Notes: generated by a model not told the origin, from the letters alone. 64,000 bases of DNA from Roseibium algicola (GCF_001999245.1 NZ_CP019630.1:620001-684000), one strand, 5' to 3'. Numbered from the stretch's first letter, positions 18,285-28,393 are shown. Numbers and translations: made by a program.

Positions 18285-19535
18285 TCACGCCTCCGCTTTG
18301 CCGGGCGACACATCCCGCGTGACCACCGCAGCGCCCGCTTCCAGGGTGCGATGGACAGGACATTTGTCGGCGATCTCCAGAAGCCGGGTCCGCGTTGCTT
18401 CGTCAAGGTTGCCTTCCAGCGTGATCAAACGCTCGAACCGGTCGATCTTGCCGTTCCGCGACTTCACGCTTTCCGAACACTCTTCACAATCGGCCGCGTG
18501 CACCTTGCCGTGCAGAACACGAGTGCCGATCCGTTCGATATCCAGCCCCTTGCGTTCAGCATACATGCGCAACGTCATGACCGTGCAGGCCCCGAGTGCG
18601 GCGGACAGATATCCATAGGGCGACGGGCCGCTGTCGAACCCACCGACATCCTTGGGTTCGTCGGCAATCATCCGGTGTACGCCGCTCGTGACCATGACCT
18701 GAAACTTGCCCTGGCCGGTCTCCACCACCTCAACACCATCCTTTGCTTCGTCGCCGGCCTGTTCCGCTACCGGATCGAGATAACGCCCGACCCAACCGGC
18801 AATCACATGTGCCGCATAGGCCGCGTCCTGGCTCTTTGAAAGAAGATGGTCGGCCGTATCGAGCGACACGAAGCTCTTGGGATGCTTTGCGGCAACGAAA
18901 ATGCTGGTGGCATTGTCGATACCGACAACCTCGTCGAGCGGGGCATGCATCACGAGAAGCGCCTTGCCGAGATCCGCGACCTTGTCACGAACCGACTGGG
19001 CTTCCAGATCGTCCAGGAACTCCTTGCGAATGGTAAAGTTGCGCCCTTCGAGAGAAACCTCTCCTTCGCCCTGCTCGCGGATCGTCTCTTCCACCCCCTT
19101 GAAGCTTCGGATCACGTGATCCGCGTCGGAGGGAGCGCCGATCGTCACGACGGCACGCACTTCGGGAATGTCGGCAGCAACGGACAGAACTGCGGCCCCG
19201 CCGAGCGAATGGCCGATCAGGAGCTGTGGAGCCTGATAGTTGCGGCGCAGATAATCTGCTGCCCGCTTCAGGTCTTCGACGTTGGAGGAAAATCCGGTTG
19301 AGGCGAAATCGCCCCCGCTGCCGCCGAGGCCGGTGAAATCGAACCGGAGCACGGCAATCCCCTCTTGTGAAAGCGCGCTGGCAACGTGGCGGGCGGCGGC
19401 GATATCCTTGGAGCAGGTAAAGCAGTGCGCGAACAGGGCGAAAGCCCTGATCTTGCCTGACGGCAGATCCAGCCGGGCCGCCAGACTTGCGTCGTGCGCG
19501 CCGTCAAATTCCAGTTTCAGCGGATGCTGTCCCAT
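18285..19535 (-). CDS. Alpha/beta hydrolase-OsmC fusion protein
   Basis: A 416-residue two-domain protein. Residues 1-255 are an alpha/beta hydrolase with GHSLGGAAV (Ser about 107) and a DEVVG acidic segment. Residues 275-416 are an OsmC/Ohr-like domain with the two expected peroxidatic cysteines (LGACTVMTLRMYAE and DKCPVHRTLE). OsmC proteins reduce organic hydroperoxides; the fusion suggests that the hydrolase first releases a hydroperoxide or handles an acyl substrate, but this is inference. This fused form is a known family. A strong AAGGAGG ribosome site precedes ATG 19535. It follows the ccm genes on the same strand after 139 bp. Confidence 0.9.
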   Translation of the reverse strand: MGQHPLKLEFDGAHDASLAARLDLPSGKIRAFALFAHCFTCSKDIAAARHVASALSQEGIAVLRFDFTGLGGSGGDFASTGFSSNVEDLKRAADYLRRNYQAPQLLIGHSLGGAAVLSVAADIPEVRAVVTIGAPSDADHVIRSFKGVEETIREQGEGEVSLEGRNFTIRKEFLDDLEAQSVRDKVADLGKALLVMHAPLDEVVGIDNATSIFVAAKHPKSFVSLDTADHLLSKSQDAAYAAHVIAGWVGRYLDPVAEQAGDEAKDGVEVVETGQGKFQVMVTSGVHRMIADEPKDVGGFDSGPSPYGYLSAALGACTVMTLRMYAERKGLDIERIGTRVLHGKVHAADCEECSESVKSRNGKIDRFERLITLEGNLDEATRTRLLEIADKCPVHRTLEAGAAVVTRDVSPGKAEA

Positions 19536-19674
19536 TCTTCTGCCTCCTTGCGGTCACTCGGCCACAGGTAAGCACACCTGCCCGTCATGCAAGTCACGCA
19601 TTGGTGTGAACACAGTGACCGCAGATCTTGAACGGTATGCAGCTGGTGAGACCGAAAACGAACGGCCGGAAGTG

Positions 19675-20160
19675 TCAGTCGGCCTTGTCCAGCAGCGCCT
19701 GCAGCCTGCGCTCCTCTTCGGCGGTCAGCTTGGGAGCGGAGACATCGTTGGCAGCAGCGCGATTGCGAGCACGCTTGCGCAGGGCTGCAACAATCGCAAT
19801 CAGCCCCGCAATCAGGGCAACGGGGCCCGCGGCCCACAGAACGATTGTGTGCCAGGCGAAGCGGGGCTTCAGCAGCACGAATTCGCCATAGCGGGACACA
19901 AGGTAATCGATCACCTGCTCGTCACTATCGCCGGCGACCAGTCGCTCGCGTACCAGGACGCGCAGATCCTTGGCCAGCGGCGCGTCGCTGTCATCGATGG
20001 ACTGGTTCTGACAGACCATGCAGCGCAGTCCCGCTGACAGTGCCCGGGCACGGCCTTCCAGTACCGGATCGTCCAGAACTTCGTCGGGCGCAACGGCAAG
20101 AGCCGGTGCGGCAAGCAGGCTCACACAGAGCAACAGGGCAAGGAATAGACGCTGTATCAT
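19675..20160 (-). CDS. ccmH: Cytochrome c maturation thiol-disulfide protein CcmH (CycL)
   Basis: Reduces or holds the apocytochrome CXXCH cysteines for heme ligation in the periplasm. The 161 residues comprise a signal peptide ([18 protein letters not shown]), a periplasmic domain with the defining LRCMVC motif (Cys47, Cys50) and [10 protein letters not shown], then one C-terminal membrane helix near residues 105-126. The short form is typical of alphaproteobacteria, where CcmI is separate. It begins 4 bp after the ccmF stop and is the last gene of the ccmI-E-F-H run. Confidence 0.97.
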   Translation of the reverse strand: MIQRLFLALLLCVSLLAAPALAVAPDEVLDDPVLEGRARALSAGLRCMVCQNQSIDDSDAPLAKDLRVLVRERLVAGDSDEQVIDYLVSRYGEFVLLKPRFAWHTIVLWAAGPVALIAGLIAIVAALRKRARNRAAANDVSAPKLTAEEERRLQALLDKAD

Positions 20161-20164
20161 CCGG

Positions 20165-22150
20165 TCACTCCGCCGCCGCTACACTTTGCTGACGTTTGCG
20201 CGCCGGTTTCGGAGCCCCCACGCGCAGCCGCCTGTCGGCAATGGAGAACACCGCACCGAGGGACATGATCACACAGCCAATCCAGATCAGGGTGATCAGC
20301 GGCTTGAAATAGACGCGCACGTCAACAGCGCCATCGCCGCGCCCTTCACCGAGCGAGAGATAGACCTGCGAAAACCCTGTCGTATAGATACCGGCTTCCG
20401 TTGTCGGCATCTGGCGCGCCGTGTAAATGCGCTTGGAGGGGTCAAGCTCGGCCACCAGGGTTCCGCCCTGACGGATGGAGAAGTGACCGACTTCTTCAGT
20501 GTAGTTCGGACCGCGGCGCGGTGCGGCGCCTTCGAAGGTCATCTGGTATCCGGCAAGTTCGACAACATCGCCCGGACGCATTGTGAGGACGCGTTCTTCT
20601 TGAAACGCGGACGCCGTGACAATGCCGAGGACAGTAAGGCCGATGCCGAAATGAGCAGTGGCCGTTCCCCAGGCAGATCCCGGCAGGCCAACAAGACGGG
20701 CAAACCCGCGCTTGAAGCCTATTTCGAAGAATTTGACACGGGTCACGATTTCGGAAATTGCACCCGCCATGACCCAGACCGCCAGCCCGACACCAAGCGG
20801 CGCCAGCACCTTGTCCATGCCCCAGGCCCAGTAAGTGACAAGTGTCAGCAACAGGGCAAGACCGAAAGCCGCATAAAGCCGCTGGCAGGCCGCGCCAAGA
20901 TCAGCCCGTTTCCAGGACAGGATCGGACCAAAAGGCACTGCCAGGAGCAGCGGCACCATCAGGGGACCGAACGTCAGGTTGAAGAAGGGTGCACCGACTG
21001 AAATCTTCTCGCCAGTGACGGCATCAAGCACCAGCGGATAGAGCGTGCCGACAAAGACGGCTGCACAGGCAGCGGTCAGGAACAGGTTGTTCAGCACCAG
21101 ACCACCTTCCCGGCTGATGGGTGCGAACAGCCCTCCCTGCTTCAACATCGGTGCACGCCAGGCGTAAAGGCTGAGCGATCCGCCGATGAAGATGCACAGA
21201 AGGCCGAGAATGAAGACGCCGCGGGCCGGGTCTGTGGCAAAGGCATGAACCGAAGTCAGGACGCCTGAACGCACCAGGAAGGTGCCGAGAAGCGACAGGG
21301 AAAAGGTGAAGATCGCCAGCAGTACCGTCCAGACCTTCAGCGCCTCGCGCTTTTCCATGACGATTGCCGAGTGCAGCAGAGCCGTGCCCGCAAGCCAGGG
21401 CATGAAGCTGGCATTTTCGACCGGATCCCAGAACCACCAGCCACCCCAGCCAAGTTCGTAGTAGGCCCAGTAGGAGCCCATCGCGATGCCGAGCGTGAGA
21501 AAGCACCAGGCAAGCAGTGTCCAGGGCCGCACCCATCGTGCCCAGGCCGCATCGATACGGCCGAGGATAAGTGCAGCCACCGCAAAGGAGAATGTGATGG
21601 AGAAGCCGACATAGCCGACGTAAAGCAGAGGCGGGTGAATGGCGAGGCCGATGTCCTGCAGGATCGGGTTCAGGTCAGACCCTTCCAGCGGAGGATTTGC
21701 AATCCGGGTAAAAGGGTTGGACGTTGCCAGCAGGAACAGGACAAAACCTGCGGTAACCCAGCCCTGGACGGACAATGTCACCGCTTTCAGGTCGGCCGGC
21801 AGGTTGCCCCCGAAGACGCCAACAAGAGCCCCGAAGAAAACCAGGATCAGCACCCACAGAAGCATCGAGCCTTCGTGGTTTCCCCAAACGCCGGTGAACT
21901 TGTAGATCAGGGGTTTTGCCGAATGGCTGTTCTCGACAACGTTCAGCACCGAGAAATCGGAATTGAGATAAGCACCCGTCAGCACCACAAAGGACAGAAG
22001 GACCAGGAGAAAGAGCATCACCGAAACCGGCGGCGCCACCGCCATCAGGCGTTCATCCTTCTGGAGCGCCCCCCAGATCGGCAGAACGGATTGGACAAGT
22101 GTCAGCGCGAAGGCCAGCACAAGTGCGTAGTGTCCGAATTCGACAATCAT
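20165..22150 (-). CDS. ccmF: Heme lyase CcmF (CycK)
   Basis: Inner-membrane core of the System I cytochrome c heme ligation complex. It accepts heme from CcmE and attaches it to apocytochrome c. The 661 residues have about 14-15 hydrophobic helices, and the WWD domain is visible as [20 protein letters not shown] near residues 230-250. Conserved histidines include those in [13 protein letters not shown] and the [11 protein letters not shown] loop. A large periplasmic domain precedes the last helix. It lies 34 bp after ccmE and 4 bp before ccmH. Confidence 0.98.
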   Translation of the reverse strand: MIVEFGHYALVLAFALTLVQSVLPIWGALQKDERLMAVAPPVSVMLFLLVLLSFVVLTGAYLNSDFSVLNVVENSHSAKPLIYKFTGVWGNHEGSMLLWVLILVFFGALVGVFGGNLPADLKAVTLSVQGWVTAGFVLFLLATSNPFTRIANPPLEGSDLNPILQDIGLAIHPPLLYVGYVGFSITFSFAVAALILGRIDAAWARWVRPWTLLAWCFLTLGIAMGSYWAYYELGWGGWWFWDPVENASFMPWLAGTALLHSAIVMEKREALKVWTVLLAIFTFSLSLLGTFLVRSGVLTSVHAFATDPARGVFILGLLCIFIGGSLSLYAWRAPMLKQGGLFAPISREGGLVLNNLFLTAACAAVFVGTLYPLVLDAVTGEKISVGAPFFNLTFGPLMVPLLLAVPFGPILSWKRADLGAACQRLYAAFGLALLLTLVTYWAWGMDKVLAPLGVGLAVWVMAGAISEIVTRVKFFEIGFKRGFARLVGLPGSAWGTATAHFGIGLTVLGIVTASAFQEERVLTMRPGDVVELAGYQMTFEGAAPRRGPNYTEEVGHFSIRQGGTLVAELDPSKRIYTARQMPTTEAGIYTTGFSQVYLSLGEGRGDGAVDVRVYFKPLITLIWIGCVIMSLGAVFSIADRRLRVGAPKPARKRQQSVAAAE

Positions 22151-22184
22151 GTCCGTTCCTCTTCCTCACCGGCACTGCGAACAA

Positions 22185-22634
22185 TCAGTTCGCGTTGCCC
22201 TCTTCACCTTGCCAGTGTCCCTGCGCCTTCAGCGCTTCGGCCACTTCCTTGGGAATGTAGTTCTCATCGTGCTTGGCCAGCACACTGTCCGCAACGAAAA
22301 CTCCGTCCGAACCGACGACACCCTCGGTCACCACGCCCTGCCCTTCCCGGAACAGATCCGGCAGGATGCCCTTGTAGGTGACGGCAACCGTATTGGCCGT
22401 GTCGGTTACACGGAAGCTGACTTCGGCATTGTCGGAGCGCACGACCGAGCCTTCCTCGACCAGGCCACCAAGCCGGATCCGCTGACCGGGCGCAACGCCG
22501 TTCTGGGTGATTTCGGTCGGGCTCTGGAAAAACACGATCTCGCTTCTCAGCGCGATCAGAATCAGCGTCAGGGCAATGGCCAGAACCGCGCCAGCCGAAC
22601 CGATAAGGGTCAATCGTCTTTGTTTGCGTGTCAT
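22185..22634 (-). CDS. ccmE: Heme chaperone CcmE (CycJ)
   Basis: Periplasmic heme carrier that binds heme covalently and passes it to CcmF. The 149 residues hold an N-terminal anchor helix (residues 8-28), then an OB-fold barrel ([15 protein letters not shown]) and the heme-binding His122 with Tyr126 in [10 protein letters not shown]. The C-terminal tail is short and polar as usual. It lies 62 bp after ccmI and 34 bp before ccmF. Confidence 0.97.
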   Translation of the reverse strand: MTRKQRRLTLIGSAGAVLAIALTLILIALRSEIVFFQSPTEITQNGVAPGQRIRLGGLVEEGSVVRSDNAEVSFRVTDTANTVAVTYKGILPDLFREGQGVVTEGVVGSDGVFVADSVLAKHDENYIPKEVAEALKAQGHWQGEEGNAN

Positions 22635-22696
22635 CAGCGAAGCGTCCGATTTTCAATTCCCCGGCGCAACTGCGCCGCCAGCGGCAGGTCTGCCGC

Positions 22697-23830
22697 TCAA
22701 CCGTCTGTTAGACCAAGCTGGCTGGCAGCGTCCTTGATCATGGACAAGTCCTCCGGCTTGTCCGCATATGCCGACAGCGCCTCCTCAAGAGCCTTTTCCG
22801 CATCCTGTTTCTTACCCAGAACCATATAGGCACGGATCAGCCGGTTCCACTCATCCACCGATCCGCCTTCCGTGGACAGACGCTCGGCAAGGCCAGCAAC
22901 CATGCCGGCGATCATGGCCTGACGGTCATCCGCGGCCATTTCGCTGGCGGCAGCAACCTCTTCCTGGGACGGCCCCGGCAAACTGTTGCCAACCGGTGCG
23001 CCGCCTGTCAGCCGGGCCATTTCCTGGCGTGCGGCCCCAACCCAGGCTGCGGTCTCATCAGCGCCCTGAAGGAGAGCCTGCCATGCGGCAATCGCGTCTT
23101 CCTTGCGGCCTTCCTGGCCAAGCGCCAGTGCGAGAAAGAATCGTGGCTTTACGGCTGCAGGTTCCAGCGACACGGCCTGCTCGAAAGCGGCGCGAGCATC
23201 GGCTGTAACCAGCCCCTGATTTGCAATCGTCAGCGCTTCGCCCATATCGGTGAGCCAGGCCTGGTTCGGCCCGAGAATGCGGATTGCATTGGAATAGGCT
23301 TTCGCAGAAGCCTGAGGCTGACCGAGCGACAGGTAGACCGGAGCAATGACTGCCCAGCCTTGCCCATCTTCCGGATTTTCCGCCAGATGACGTTCAACAC
23401 GGGCAACCAGCAGATCGACGGATTGTTCTTCCGCCGGTGCGCTCAGACGGCTGAGCAACGGCTGGTCGGGAAGATCGGGAGAGCCAAGGACAAGATAAAG
23501 TCCGAAAGCTGAGGCTGGCAGCGCCAGCAGGGCCAGCCCCTGCGCAAGCTTCAAGCCGCCGCCCTTGGAGTCGTCCTGCTTTTTGCTGTCGCCCCTGTCG
23601 TGGGCTGCAAGCAGACGGCGCGCGATTTCCGTTCGCGCTGCCTCGGCTGCTTCGGCGTCTATCAGGCCCCGTTCGAGTTCCGTCTCGATCGCCGCAAGCT
23701 GCTCGCGATAAACCGCTTCGTCCGCACGCGCCGGTGCATCCTCCTGGTGGCGCCGTGTGCGCGATAGGGGAATAAGTACCGACAATGTCGCAACCCCGGT
23801 CAACAGGGCAATCAGGATCCAGAACACCAT
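22697..23830 (-). CDS. ccmI: Cytochrome c biogenesis factor CcmI (CycH)
   Basis: Apocytochrome c chaperone that presents substrate to CcmF/CcmH. The 377 residues have two membrane helices (about 2-20 and 95-115). The cytoplasmic loop contains the family signature YREQLAAIETELERGLI and ARTEIARRLL. A periplasmic TPR region (VERHLAENPEDGQGWAVIAPVYLSLG and following repeats) extends to the C-terminus. It is the first gene of the run ccmI-ccmE-ccmF-ccmH; ccmABC and ccmG are not in the window. Confidence 0.95.
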   Translation of the reverse strand: MVFWILIALLTGVATLSVLIPLSRTRRHQEDAPARADEAVYREQLAAIETELERGLIDAEAAEAARTEIARRLLAAHDRGDSKKQDDSKGGGLKLAQGLALLALPASAFGLYLVLGSPDLPDQPLLSRLSAPAEEQSVDLLVARVERHLAENPEDGQGWAVIAPVYLSLGQPQASAKAYSNAIRILGPNQAWLTDMGEALTIANQGLVTADARAAFEQAVSLEPAAVKPRFFLALALGQEGRKEDAIAAWQALLQGADETAAWVGAARQEMARLTGGAPVGNSLPGPSQEEVAAASEMAADDRQAMIAGMVAGLAERLSTEGGSVDEWNRLIRAYMVLGKKQDAEKALEEALSAYADKPEDLSMIKDAASQLGLTDG

Positions 23831-23988
23831 GGCCGCACTATAGACAATTCAATGCGGACAAAAGCAAGGTGGCTGGGATGTGACCGGCGGTCGCGGCGCA
23901 AACAAATCGGTGAATGAGGCCAGACCTTCAAAACCATTGCGGCAACCGGCTTTGCAATACGCCGACTTTGAGGGCCTAGCGGGAACCG

Positions 23989-25470
23989 TCAGCGCCGGCC
24001 AAGAGCATTGGCGACAAGTTTGCGTTCCGGACTGGGGCCGGAACTGGCATCGGCCGCGTTCTTGCTCGCTTTTGCATAGGCGGATTGCCGACTGCGGCGC
24101 AGCTGCGCGGCGTAATCCGTGCCGAAATAGATCTCCGACAGCATGATGGCGACGTCGGCTGCAGCAATCTGTGCCTCCAGCGCAGGTCCCTTGGATTTGC
24201 CAAGATCGGTGATCAGAGAACGGGTCAGGATTTCAAGCGTCTGTTCGACTGCCTGGCGCGTACTTTTGCCAATCTCGTTGACAGCGAAGGTCTCGGAGGC
24301 GTTCCGAACCATTGCGACCACGCGCAACGTACGCACGGCGTCATCAATCGCGATCTGGTCGATCTGCAGCTTGCCATCCTTGTCGAACTTCGGCACCTGC
24401 AGGGCACGCCGCACACTGCTGTGGGCGCTGTTCAATTCCCGGGTGACGACACTGGAGATGCTGCGTTTGGTTTCGGCCAGACGTTTGTGCCACCTGCCAG
24501 TGACCGAGAGATCCATGTCACGTTCAACGCCGCGGACCAGCATGTGGTACTCCGACAGCGCCTGAGAAAAGGCCACCGGGTCCGGATTGTTGTTGCGATG
24601 TTCGAACGCCAGGATCTGCAGGCGTTCGGCCTCGCTCATGACCACATCAACAAATGGTGCGAACTGCGAACGAGCAATCGCCTTGGGGTCAGGGTCGCCT
24701 GCCAGACGTCCGGCGAAGGCACACAAGGCCGAAGGCATGTCCGAGCGGTCCACCAGTGCGGCGGCTATCACCGGAACATGGTCGGGAAACCGTGCGGTGC
24801 ATTTGTCGACGAGACGCAGCACCTCAGTATCCTGCTTCAACCGATGCTCGTTGATGCGATCCGGTATGTTCTGCAGGAACGGCACCAGCCAACGTTCTGC
24901 CGCGAAGATCTTCTGGATGTCCCTGACTTCGGAGATACCGCGTTCGCCGCCAAGTTCGATTGCCATTCGGCGCTTGTCTTTGTCGGACGTTTCCGCGCGG
25001 CGCAGCATGTCACCGATGGCGTCTACGGCACGCGAGCGCAGCGCCTGCACCAGGGCATCCACACGCTCACCACTAACGGCAGAATTTCCGGCCTGTTCCA
25101 GCACAAGGCGAATGTCGGCAGCCATGACGTCACGACCGAGCCAGTTCCAGACACGGTCGAGAATGCCCCGCTGGATTCGGCCCTCCTGCCGCTGTGGCAG
25201 CATTTCGTTGATCAGAAAATCATCCAGCGGTGTGAAGAACATCCGCTGGATCTGATTGCGTCGCTGAGCGCCGCCCGGCATGCTCGGTGCAACCGGCTGC
25301 GGTTTGCGAATGAGTGCCACGGCTGCGGCAAGAACGAGCTGGATATGCGGATCAGCGTGTTTTTGAACCTTGGCGCGTTCCAAATTCCGGACCAGAGCCT
25401 CAACCGCCTTGGGGCTCAGACTACGCAAGTAGGTTTTGATTTTGGTTTCAAGCTGGTCCGAATATGTCAT
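23989..25470 (-). CDS. Conserved protein of unknown function, 493 residues
   Basis: I do not recognise a family. It is soluble and mostly helical, with no signal peptide or membrane segment. The N-terminus (LETKIKTYLRSLSPKAVEALVRNLE) looks like an amphipathic helix bundle. Several R/K-rich helices follow (RSRAVDAIGDMLRRAETSDKDKRR), and the C-terminal tail is basic and low in complexity (KASKNAADASSGPSPERK). No Walker, kinase or nuclease motif is visible. Codon use looks normal. ATG 25470 is preferred. It lies 158 bp upstream of ccmI on the same strand and 150 bp from the lipoprotein gene. Confidence 0.7.
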   Translation of the reverse strand: MTYSDQLETKIKTYLRSLSPKAVEALVRNLERAKVQKHADPHIQLVLAAAVALIRKPQPVAPSMPGGAQRRNQIQRMFFTPLDDFLINEMLPQRQEGRIQRGILDRVWNWLGRDVMAADIRLVLEQAGNSAVSGERVDALVQALRSRAVDAIGDMLRRAETSDKDKRRMAIELGGERGISEVRDIQKIFAAERWLVPFLQNIPDRINEHRLKQDTEVLRLVDKCTARFPDHVPVIAAALVDRSDMPSALCAFAGRLAGDPDPKAIARSQFAPFVDVVMSEAERLQILAFEHRNNNPDPVAFSQALSEYHMLVRGVERDMDLSVTGRWHKRLAETKRSISSVVTRELNSAHSSVRRALQVPKFDKDGKLQIDQIAIDDAVRTLRVVAMVRNASETFAVNEIGKSTRQAVEQTLEILTRSLITDLGKSKGPALEAQIAAADVAIMLSEIYFGTDYAAQLRRSRQSAYAKASKNAADASSGPSPERKLVANALGRR

Positions 25471-25620
25471 TCACAGCGTCAACATCGCGATCCTAGTTAC
25501 CGCGAGTTTAACGTTAGAAGACTTAAGCAAGTGTTGAGAATAAATACCGGGAACTTAAAGGGCTTCGGACAGCATCACCAGGACACTGTCTCCCTTTGAA
25601 CCTTTTTCGCGCCGGCTGGT

Positions 25621-26058
25621 TCAGCCGATCACCTGCCAGGCACCCTGGTCGGTTTCACACGCCGTGCCGCGCGCCTGCAAGGTGCGGCCCTGGAGAACCA
25701 TCTCGTGCGTAAACTCGCGGCAGCTGGTCTCGTTGACGAAATAGACCGGTCCGGGACGGACCTGACCACTGCGGCCGGTACGCTCGTTCTGCCAGGCAAC
25801 CGAAACCCCAAGGCCCCGCGCACGCAACGCCCTGCTCTGGGCATCTTCGGCTGCCTTGCGGTCAGACGGTTCAAGCGCGTCCCCGAACTCGTTGTTCACC
25901 AGCACCGAAATGGCCGTATTCGCTTCCGAGCCGGAAACATTCGCATTCGGGTCACCGAAAAAGGACCCCCAAGTGTTGCTGTCTCTCGACCCGGACGTCA
26001 TGGAGCAACCTGCCAAAGCAAAGGCAAGAGCAAGACACGAGGCACCGCGAAGACGCAT
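25621..26058 (-). CDS. Outer-membrane surface-antigen-like lipoprotein
   Basis: A 145-residue lipoprotein. The signal peptide ends in the lipobox LAGC, so the mature protein is lipid-anchored at Cys. The mature part carries DAQSRALRARGLGVSVAWQN, a segment with NETSCREFTHEMVLQGR, and a C-terminal ACETDQGAWQVIG, resembling the RT0821/Lpp0805 (17-kDa-antigen-like) surface protein pattern. The two mature cysteines may form a disulfide. The open frame reaches TTG 26073, but ATG 26058 has a GGAG site 9 bases upstream. Role unknown, probably structural in the outer membrane. Confidence 0.75.
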   Translation of the reverse strand: MRLRGASCLALAFALAGCSMTSGSRDSNTWGSFFGDPNANVSGSEANTAISVLVNNEFGDALEPSDRKAAEDAQSRALRARGLGVSVAWQNERTGRSGQVRPGPVYFVNETSCREFTHEMVLQGRTLQARGTACETDQGAWQVIG

Positions 26059-26204
26059 TCTTGAAAGCTCCAAGTTCTTCGAATTTCAACCAGAAGCAGC
26101 TGAAATCCGATTGCTGACCATTTTCCAAAGGCTAGCGCAAAATGAATGCACTAGAAGGCGTGAAACCGGCGCAAACCGGTCGATGAATCAGTGTTATTTT
26201 CAAT

Positions 26205-26226
26205 TTGTGGCCGAACTTGGCCACAA
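26205..26226. repeat. 8-bp inverted repeat between the lipoprotein and the FeuQ-like gene
   Basis: TTGTGGCC (26205-26212) and GGCCACAA (26219-26226) with a 6-nt loop lie in the 249-bp gap downstream of the FeuQ-like gene. It could weakly terminate that operon or be an operator for the lipoprotein gene. There is no U-tract on either strand, so the role is open. Nothing else stands out in the gap. Confidence 0.3.
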
Positions 26227-26307
26227 CCGTGTCTTTGTTTCCGCTATTTGCATCACATCCTATCACAGTCCCGCAAGGGCGGCCCAAGCGAACGTTTGGT
26301 AAATCCC

Positions 26308-27735
26308 CTATTCCTTGCTGAGCGCCGGCAGCACCAGACGTGCCTTCAGGCCTCCGAGCGAGGAACTTTCAAGATCGAAGGTACCGCCGTAAAGGGCAGC
26401 GAGATCTGCCACGATCGACAGGCCAAGACCTGTTCCGGGCACGGTTTCATCCAGACGCCGACCACGCTTGATGGCTTCGGCGCGCTGTTCAGGCGTCAGT
26501 CCGGGACCATCATCCTCGACCGTGATCGTGAACATGTCCCGGTTCGTGGCCGGATCGTTCAACGGCGCAACCTGCACCCGCACCTTCGAACCTGCCCATT
26601 TGCAGGCATTATCGATCAGGTTGCCGCTCATTTCTTCCAGGTCCTGGCTTTCGCCTCGAAAGCGGATCTGACCGGACTGCGCGAAACCGACATCAACGCC
26701 TTTGTCCTGATAGATCTTGCCCATGGCCCGGATCAGACGGGCAAGAACCGGCTCGGTCTCGCATGAAACACCGATGACCCGCCGCTGCGCCGCCATGCGG
26801 GCCCGCTCCAGATGATGCTGGATCTGGGTCGACATGATCGATGCCTGTTCGGACACCTTGTCCGCCAAGGGACCACCGGACGCCCTTGCCTCGTTTGAAA
26901 TGACCGACAGTGGGGTCTTCAGACCGTGTGCAAGGTTGCCGACGTGGGTGCGTGCCCGCTCGACGATTTCCTTGTTCGACACGATGAGCGCGTTGAGTTC
27001 CACCGCCAGCGGCGCGATCTCGCGCGGCAGGGCCTCGTCAATGCGTTCGGCCTCGCCCTGTCGAACGGCCGAAAGCGACGCACGCAAGCGCGCAAGTGGC
27101 CGCAAGCCGAATTTCACCTGCAGGAAGATCGCCAGAATCAGCCCGAGACCGACAATGCAAAGCGTGATGGCCACAAGCCGCGCAAACTCGAAGATATCCG
27201 CCCAGAACCCTGCCGTTGCAGCGCCGACGGCAATCACATAGGCCGCGTCTTCAACGGTAATTCTCTGCTGGAGCACGCGAATTTCATCACCGGTCGGCCC
27301 GACGATAAACCCGGCGTTGGCGTCGTCCTGCCCGATCGGCGGCGTGTTCAGCGGATCCCCCACCAGCGACTCCGATGCATAAAGGATCGACGGGCTGTCG
27401 GCGCGTCGAACCGTCCAGTACCAGCCGGACAGCGGCAGGGAGAACCGGGGATCGCCGCGGTAGGTCGGCGCAGTCAGGGTTGCGGTTGCCTGGTCAGCAC
27501 TGGCATCTGCATTGGTTGCCAGCATTTCGGCAATCAGTGCCTTGATATGAACCTCGAGCTGGGCGTCAAACGCCCGTTCGCTCGCTCTTTCATAAAGGCT
27601 CACCAGGAACACCCCGGCGATGGCGAGCGCGATTGTGGACCATACAGCCGCCACGAACACCAGACGTGCGGCAAGCGACCGCTGAGGCCGGTTCACGGGC
27701 CGGCCGTCCCCGTTGGCAGAGGTCTCAGGTGTCAC
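26308..27735 (-). CDS. feuQ: FeuQ-like osmosensory histidine kinase
   Basis: A 475-residue inner-membrane kinase: helix near residues 24-46, periplasmic sensor of about 135 residues, second helix near 185-205, HAMP, HisKA with His270 in LAHGLKTPLSVI, and HATPase_c (NLIDNACKWAG, DDGPGL, GTGLGLSI). The NLAHGLKTPL form of the H-box is that of the PhoQ/FeuQ group. It starts at GTG 27735, overlapping the end of the regulator gene by 11 bp. With the regulator and the small PepSY-like protein upstream it matches the FeuN-FeuP-FeuQ arrangement of Sinorhizobium meliloti, where FeuP/FeuQ is an osmosensory system controlling cyclic glucan export. The stimulus here is inferred from that. Confidence 0.75.
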   Translation of the reverse strand: MTPETSANGDGRPVNRPQRSLAARLVFVAAVWSTIALAIAGVFLVSLYERASERAFDAQLEVHIKALIAEMLATNADASADQATATLTAPTYRGDPRFSLPLSGWYWTVRRADSPSILYASESLVGDPLNTPPIGQDDANAGFIVGPTGDEIRVLQQRITVEDAAYVIAVGAATAGFWADIFEFARLVAITLCIVGLGLILAIFLQVKFGLRPLARLRASLSAVRQGEAERIDEALPREIAPLAVELNALIVSNKEIVERARTHVGNLAHGLKTPLSVISNEARASGGPLADKVSEQASIMSTQIQHHLERARMAAQRRVIGVSCETEPVLARLIRAMGKIYQDKGVDVGFAQSGQIRFRGESQDLEEMSGNLIDNACKWAGSKVRVQVAPLNDPATNRDMFTITVEDDGPGLTPEQRAEAIKRGRRLDETVPGTGLGLSIVADLAALYGGTFDLESSSLGGLKARLVLPALSKE

Positions 27736-28393
27736 TCGCCGCTCCCAGGCGGTATCCGAGCCCTCGGATGGTTTCGATCATGTCCGAGCCGATTTTCTTG
27801 CGCAGACGGCCGACGAAGACTTCCACCGTGTTGGAATCACGATCGAAATCCTGATCGTAGAGATGTTCGGTCAATTCAGTCCGGGAGATCACCTTGCCCT
27901 GGTGATGCAGCAGGTAGGACAACAGCCGGTATTCATGCGAAGTCAGCTTGACCGCGCTGCCGTCCACGGTTACCCGGCCGGATCTCAGATCCAGCCGCAC
28001 CGCACCGCAAGTGAGTTCGTTGGAGGCATGCCCGGCAGCCCGGCGCACAAGCGCACGCACACGGGCAAGCACTTCCTCCATGTGGAAAGGCTTTGCGACA
28101 TAATCATCGGCACCGGCGTCGATCCCCGCAACCTTGTCCGACCAGCGGTCGCGCGCAGTCAGGATGAGGACCGGCATGGTGCGCCCGTCGCGGCGCCAGT
28201 TTTCCAGAACGGACAGTCCGTCGAGGGACGGCAGGCCGAGGTCAAGTACCACGGCGTCATATGGCTCGGTGTCGCCAAGAAAATGCCCATCCTCGCCGTC
28301 CGTCGCACTGTCGACCACATAGCCGGCCTCTTCCAGGGCGGCCACCAGCTGGCGGTTCAGATCGGTATCGTCTTCGACAACAAGAATGCGCAT
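27725..28393 (-). CDS. feuP: FeuP-like OmpR-family response regulator
   Basis: A 222-residue regulator. The receiver domain has phospho-acceptor Asp51 (VVLDLGLPSLDG) and the lysine in AKPFHMEE. The winged helix includes LTSHEYRLLSYLLHHQG and SNTVEVFVGRLRKKIG. ATG 28393 is chosen; the open frame upstream (from 28438) looks like leader sequence. It lies 79 bp after the FeuN-like gene and overlaps the kinase gene. It probably controls osmotic or envelope genes, as in rhizobia. Confidence 0.78.
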   Translation of the reverse strand: MRILVVEDDTDLNRQLVAALEEAGYVVDSATDGEDGHFLGDTEPYDAVVLDLGLPSLDGLSVLENWRRDGRTMPVLILTARDRWSDKVAGIDAGADDYVAKPFHMEEVLARVRALVRRAAGHASNELTCGAVRLDLRSGRVTVDGSAVKLTSHEYRLLSYLLHHQGKVISRTELTEHLYDQDFDRDSNTVEVFVGRLRKKIGSDMIETIRGLGYRLGAASDT

